Shown piece after piece: positions 60,966-64,000 of a stretch of DNA of 64,000 nucleotides. The position numbers were made by a program, and so were the translations under genes. Below the pieces are notes generated by a model. It had not been told where the DNA came from and ran no database searches. It saw nothing but the letters and a program-made list of their open reading frames with translations. The stretch's first letter is position 1. Each line of letters starts with the position of its first letter. The stretch comes from Pseudosulfitobacter pseudonitzschiae (GTDB taxonomy: Bacteria; Pseudomonadota; Alphaproteobacteria; Rhodobacterales; Rhodobacteraceae), in assembly GCF_002222635.1 (NCBI RefSeq), contig NZ_CP022419.1:62001-126000 (forward strand). The letters are read 5' to 3'.

Positions 60966-62132
60966 TCAGTAGGATTTTGGCAGCCCAAGCGCCTTTTCGG
61001 CAATGAACGACATCAGCATATGCGGCGTCACCGGTACGATGTGGAACAACAACGCCTCGCGGACCAGCCGCTCAACATGATATTCCTTGGCGTATCCAAA
61101 ACCGCCAAACGTCATCTGCGCAGTCTGCGTCGCCTCCACTGCGGCTTCCGCTGCCAGCAGCTTTGCAGCATTCGCCTCGACACCACATGGCTCGCCCGCA
61201 TCATACAGAGCCGCGGCATGCATCACCATCAGATTAGCGGATTCGACCCTGGCCCAGGCTTTGGCAAGCGGATGCTGGATGCCCTGATTCTGCCCGATCG
61301 GACGGCCGAAGACATAGCGTTCCTTTGCATATTCCGACGCCCGTTTGATCGCGTTTCGCGCAATGCCGACGCATTCCGCCGCCACCAGTATGCGTTCGGG
61401 ATTCAGACCGTGTAGGATCTGGCGGAACCCTTGGCCTTCTTTGCCGATCATATCCTCGGCTGGAACAGGCAGCCCGTCGATGAACACCTCATTGGAATCT
61501 ACCGCTTTGCGGCCCATTTTTTCGATCTCGCGCACGTCCACAAAGGTCCGGTCCAGCGTCGTGTAAAACAGGGTCAACCCCTCGGTGGGCTTTGTCACCT
61601 CTTCCAGCGGCGTGGTGCGGGCCAACAACAGCATCTTGTGAGCCACCTGCGCGGTTGAAATCCAGACCTTCTGGCCATGCACCACATAACGGTCGCCCTG
61701 TCGGATTGCCCGTGTCTTGAGCTTTGTTGTATCCAGCCCCGTCGTCGGTTCGGTTACCGCAAAACAGGCCTTTTCGCGCCCCTTCAGAAGCGGCACCAGC
61801 ATCCGCTGTTTTTGCTCCGGGGTGCCGAATTTTACCACTGGATTGAGCCCGAAAATGTTCATGTGGATGGCCGACGCACCGCTGGCACCACCGCCCGATT
61901 CCGCGATGGCCTGCATCATGATTGCCGCCTCGGTTATGCCCAGTCCGGCACCGCCGACCTCTTCCGGCATTGCGATACCCAGCCAGCCGCCATCCGCCAA
62001 AGCCTTGTGTAAGTCGTGGGGGAAGCCCCCATTGCGGTCTTTTTCCAGCCAGTATTCATCATCGAAATCGGCACAGATACGCAAAACGGTGTCGCGGATT
62101 TCCTGCTGCGCCTCAGTATACCGATAAGTCAT
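60966..62132 (-). CDS. Acyl-CoA dehydrogenase (helix-G glutamate type)
   Basis: 388-residue ACAD: PEEVGGAGLGITEAAI, CFAVTEPTTGLDTTKLKT, GQKVWISTAQVAHKM, FGRPIGQNQGIQHPLA. The YEGTxEIQ Glu is absent (FHIVPVTPH), and LNPERILVA has the alternative Glu, as in 14573-15733 and 30069-31232. Translationally coupled to the CaiB gene upstream (ATGA overlap at 62129). Probably dehydrogenates the CoA ester made by that transferase. Confidence 0.92.
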   Translation of the reverse strand: MTYRYTEAQQEIRDTVLRICADFDDEYWLEKDRNGGFPHDLHKALADGGWLGIAMPEEVGGAGLGITEAAIMMQAIAESGGGASGASAIHMNIFGLNPVVKFGTPEQKQRMLVPLLKGREKACFAVTEPTTGLDTTKLKTRAIRQGDRYVVHGQKVWISTAQVAHKMLLLARTTPLEEVTKPTEGLTLFYTTLDRTFVDVREIEKMGRKAVDSNEVFIDGLPVPAEDMIGKEGQGFRQILHGLNPERILVAAECVGIARNAIKRASEYAKERYVFGRPIGQNQGIQHPLAKAWARVESANLMVMHAAALYDAGEPCGVEANAAKLLAAEAAVEATQTAQMTFGGFGYAKEYHVERLVREALLFHIVPVTPHMLMSFIAEKALGLPKSY

Positions 62133-63373
62133 TCTTTTTCCTCGGATTCTTGCGGCATGCCCACCACCCCTGACGAGGCCAGCGCCGCGATTTCTTGTTC
62201 GTTCAAACCCAGATCGCGCAACACTGCGTGGCTGTCGGCGGCCTCGGCCCGGCCAAGCCAGCGTACGCTTCCCGGCGTGTCTGACAGGTGCGGCACCGCG
62301 CCGACCACCCGTGTCTGTTCTCCCGCTACATCCACGATGTCGCCGCGATGGGCGATCTGCGGATGGTTCACAATATCCTCGACGCTCAAAACCCTCGCAG
62401 CAACCGCGTCGTTTTTTGTAAACTCGGCCTGCACAGTGTCAAAATCACGCGCCCCAATGAACTTCTGAAGCGCGTCAAAAACCTCGGCCATATTGGCGCT
62501 GATCCCGGCCATTGTGGCAAAGCGCGGATCGTCGGCAAATGCATCCCCGGCCGCCGTGCGCAACAGACGCCGAGCGGTTTCTGCCCCGCCTGCGGATACC
62601 GTGACCCAGACACCGTCGCTGGTGCGGAACATACCGCCGGGGGCAAAGTCCATCGGTTGGCGAAGACCGTTGCGCAGCGGCGACACGGCCGCGCCTGTCA
62701 GCGCCGGCACGTGATAGTCGATCAGCCGCAACAGCCCCTCGAACACCGCGAGGTCGATGACCTGCCCTTTTGCGGTTCCATTGCCACGCGCGTGCAGCGC
62801 CAGCATGACACCCAGTGCGCCCATCAGCCCGGTGGTCGAATCCGCCGCCGGAAACCCTGGATGCATCGGCGGCCCGTTGGGGTATCCCGTCAGATGTGCC
62901 AATCCGCTCATGGCTTCGGCTGCGCGACCAAAGGCCGGCGTCTTTTTCATCGGGCCTTCCTGCCCATAGCCCGAAATACGCAGGATGATCAGATCCGGGT
63001 TCCATCTGTGCAACACGTCGGGTCCGATATCAGCGCGTTCCAGCACGCCGGGCCGGAAATTCTCAACTAAAACATCACTGACTTCGACCATGCGGCGCAG
63101 AATTGCGCGTCCTTCAGGGGTCTTCCAGTTAAGCGCCAAAATGCGTTTGTTGCGCGCCAGTGTTTTCCACCACACACCCAGCCCGTCATCCTGCGCCTTG
63201 GGGCCGAGATCGCGCATCATGTCACCGCCGCGCGGGTTTTCAACCTTGATCACCTCGGCACCGAAATCGGCCAACAAAGTCGCCGCCAGCGGTCCGGCGA
63301 TCACATGACCAAGTTCGATGATACTAATGTTTTTCAACGGTCCTTGTGACACGCACACACTCTCCTTGGTCAT
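62129..63373 (-). CDS. CaiB-family class III CoA transferase
   Basis: 414-residue class III CoA transferase: SIIELGHVIAGPLAATLLAD, EVIKVENPRGGDMMRDL, ENFRPGVLE, the probable catalytic Asp in GFPAADSTTGLMGA, and a C-terminal domain with VLSVEDIVNHPQIAHRGD. It starts at 63373, 17 bases after the SDR gene at the window end, and overlaps the ACAD start by 4 bases. It likely loads CoA onto a carboxylic acid from succinyl-CoA or a pathway thioester; donor unknown. Confidence 0.92.
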   Translation of the reverse strand: MTKESVCVSQGPLKNISIIELGHVIAGPLAATLLADFGAEVIKVENPRGGDMMRDLGPKAQDDGLGVWWKTLARNKRILALNWKTPEGRAILRRMVEVSDVLVENFRPGVLERADIGPDVLHRWNPDLIILRISGYGQEGPMKKTPAFGRAAEAMSGLAHLTGYPNGPPMHPGFPAADSTTGLMGALGVMLALHARGNGTAKGQVIDLAVFEGLLRLIDYHVPALTGAAVSPLRNGLRQPMDFAPGGMFRTSDGVWVTVSAGGAETARRLLRTAAGDAFADDPRFATMAGISANMAEVFDALQKFIGARDFDTVQAEFTKNDAVAARVLSVEDIVNHPQIAHRGDIVDVAGEQTRVVGAVPHLSDTPGSVRWLGRAEAADSHAVLRDLGLNEQEIAALASSGVVGMPQESEEKE

Positions 63374-63390
63374 TCAACAGCGGCGGCTAT

Positions 63391-64000
63391 TTAGATTACA
63401 AAACCCCCGCCGCAGATCACATATTGCCCGGAAATGAAGTTCGATTCCGGCGCACAAAACAGATAGACAGCCCCTGCGGCTTCCTCGGGTGTGCCGACAC
63501 GGCCCAGTGGAATAGACGTTTCCATCTGGCTTAACAGATCGGGGCTGACACCGACGCGGATGTCCTTGCCTTCAACCTTGATCGTGCTGTCCCCCTTGGC
63601 GCTGCCTTCGGTCAGGCGCGTGCGGATCGGGCCAAAGGCCACGGCATTGACGTTGACCTTGTATCGGCCCCACTCTTTTGCCATCGTTCTGGTCAGTCCG
63701 ATGATGCCGGCCTTGGCAGCAGAATAGTTGATCTGCCCCGCATTGCCGCCGGTTCCGGCGATGGACGAAATATTCACAACCTTGCGAAACACTTCCTGCC
63801 CCGCTTCAGCTTCGGCGCGGGCCTTGTCGCGGAACACTGGCGCGGCGGCTCTAAGAATCTGAAAGGGTGCTGTCAGATGAACATCTATGATGGCATGCCA
63901 TTGCTCATCCGTCATTTTCTGGACTACGCTGTCCCAAGTATAGCCCGCGTTGTTAACGATTATGTCCAGCCCGCCGAAGGCATTAACGCCGGTATCAACG
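63391..64000 (-). CDS. FabG-like SDR, C-terminal part, cut by window end
   Basis: The frame stays open to the right window end, so the true start lies outside; the internal Met at 63915 is not the start. From the edge it reads VDTGVNAFGGLDIIVNNAGY and continues through Ser/Tyr/Lys (NISSIAGTGGNAGQINYSAA then KAGIIGL) to FISGQYVICGGGFVI. About 203 residues are visible; the N-terminal cofactor loop is missing. A 3-oxoacyl or 3-hydroxyacyl-CoA reductase/dehydrogenase role is typical. It is the first visible gene of the leftward SDR-CaiB-ACAD-MaoC group. Confidence 0.9.
   Translation of the reverse strand, partial: VDTGVNAFGGLDIIVNNAGYTWDSVVQKMTDEQWHAIIDVHLTAPFQILRAAAPVFRDKARAEAEAGQEVFRKVVNISSIAGTGGNAGQINYSAAKAGIIGLTRTMAKEWGRYKVNVNAVAFGPIRTRLTEGSAKGDSTIKVEGKDIRVGVSPDLLSQMETSIPLGRVGTPEEAAGAVYLFCAPESNFISGQYVICGGGFVI

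Noticed and set aside
1-64000. A complete steroid or bile acid degradation cluster
   Set aside because: Side-chain-type enzymes are present, but I see no ring-opening genes for the steroid nucleus (no 9alpha-hydroxylase, ketosteroid dehydrogenase, extradiol dioxygenase or 4,5-9,10-diseco hydrolase). Such genes could lie outside the window.
1-64000. Mobile elements, attachment sites, CRISPR arrays, tRNA or rRNA
   Set aside because: No transposase or integrase, no direct repeat arrays, no cloverleaf or rRNA sequence was recognised on either strand.

Overview
The window is a dense catabolic island from a GC-rich alphaproteobacterium, most likely a Rhodobacterales / Roseobacter-type organism. 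That placement is inferred from the gene families and codon use; the window holds no rRNA or other marker. I find 59 protein genes, two of them cut by the window ends. Almost all act on acyl-CoA thioesters: eight acyl-CoA dehydrogenase (ACAD) polypeptides, four crotonase-fold enzymes, six hot-dog (MaoC/PaaI-type) enzymes, four CaiB-family proteins, five acid-activating ligases or ligase-like proteins, a biotin-dependent acyl-CoA carboxylase with an HMG-CoA-lyase-like enzyme, two Cys-less thiolase + DUF35 pairs, ETF and a Liv-type ABC transporter. I see no tRNA, rRNA, CRISPR array, insertion sequence or phage gene.

Layout. 1-5207 (-): unknown protein, PaaI-like thioesterase, DUF35 protein, aldolase-like thiolase, NDP-forming acyl-CoA synthetase, MaoC hydratase (cut). 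5393-10449: a TetR regulator made of two complete TetR units in one chain, divergent from a BadH-like dehydrogenase, followed by an AMP-forming acyl-CoA synthetase and an NmrA-like protein. 10468-22672: a 2,4-dienoyl-CoA reductase (-) divergent from ACAD, crotonase, ACAD, PaaK-like ligase, carboxylase (two subunits), HMG-CoA-lyase-like and 17beta-HSD4-type SDR. 22752-29165 (-): a complete cycloalkanol module: CpnA-like dehydrogenase, cyclohexanone-monooxygenase-like BVMO, esterase, zinc ADH, ALDH. 29202-32787 (-): mesaconyl-CoA-hydratase-like protein, ACAD, an internally deleted CaiB, citryl-CoA-lyase-like protein. 33562-38752 (+): AraC, SDR, two-subunit ACAD, IclR. 38781-47905 (-): PaaK-like protein without its P-loop, crotonase, two-subunit ACAD, MaoC, transglutaminase-like protein, alpha-methylacyl-CoA racemase, MaoC, thiolase + DUF35; 48006-49172 (+) CaiB. 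49256-64000 (-): EtfAB, two crotonases, Liv transporter with an embedded ligase, SDRs, MaoC, ACAD, CaiB.

How it may work together (inference). The racemase, two-subunit ACADs, MaoC hydratases and Cys-less thiolase/DUF35 pairs resemble the machinery that removes alpha-methyl-branched side chains from rings by retro-aldol cleavage, which leaves a ketone. The CpnA/BVMO/esterase/ADH/ALDH module turns a cyclic alcohol or ketone into a dicarboxylic acid. The carboxylase plus lyase suits methyl-branched (isoprenoid-like) chains, and BadH is known from cyclohexanecarboxylate degradation. An alicyclic or terpenoid carboxylic acid is therefore a reasonable substrate class, with uptake by the Liv transporter and electrons leaving through ETF.

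Regulation. A 14-base palindrome, CTAACANNTGTTAG, occurs five times (6737, 12539, 44293, 47950, 60430), each 33-50 bases before a start codon. One copy lies in the tetR/badH divergent promoter, so the single-chain TetR is the obvious candidate to bind all five.
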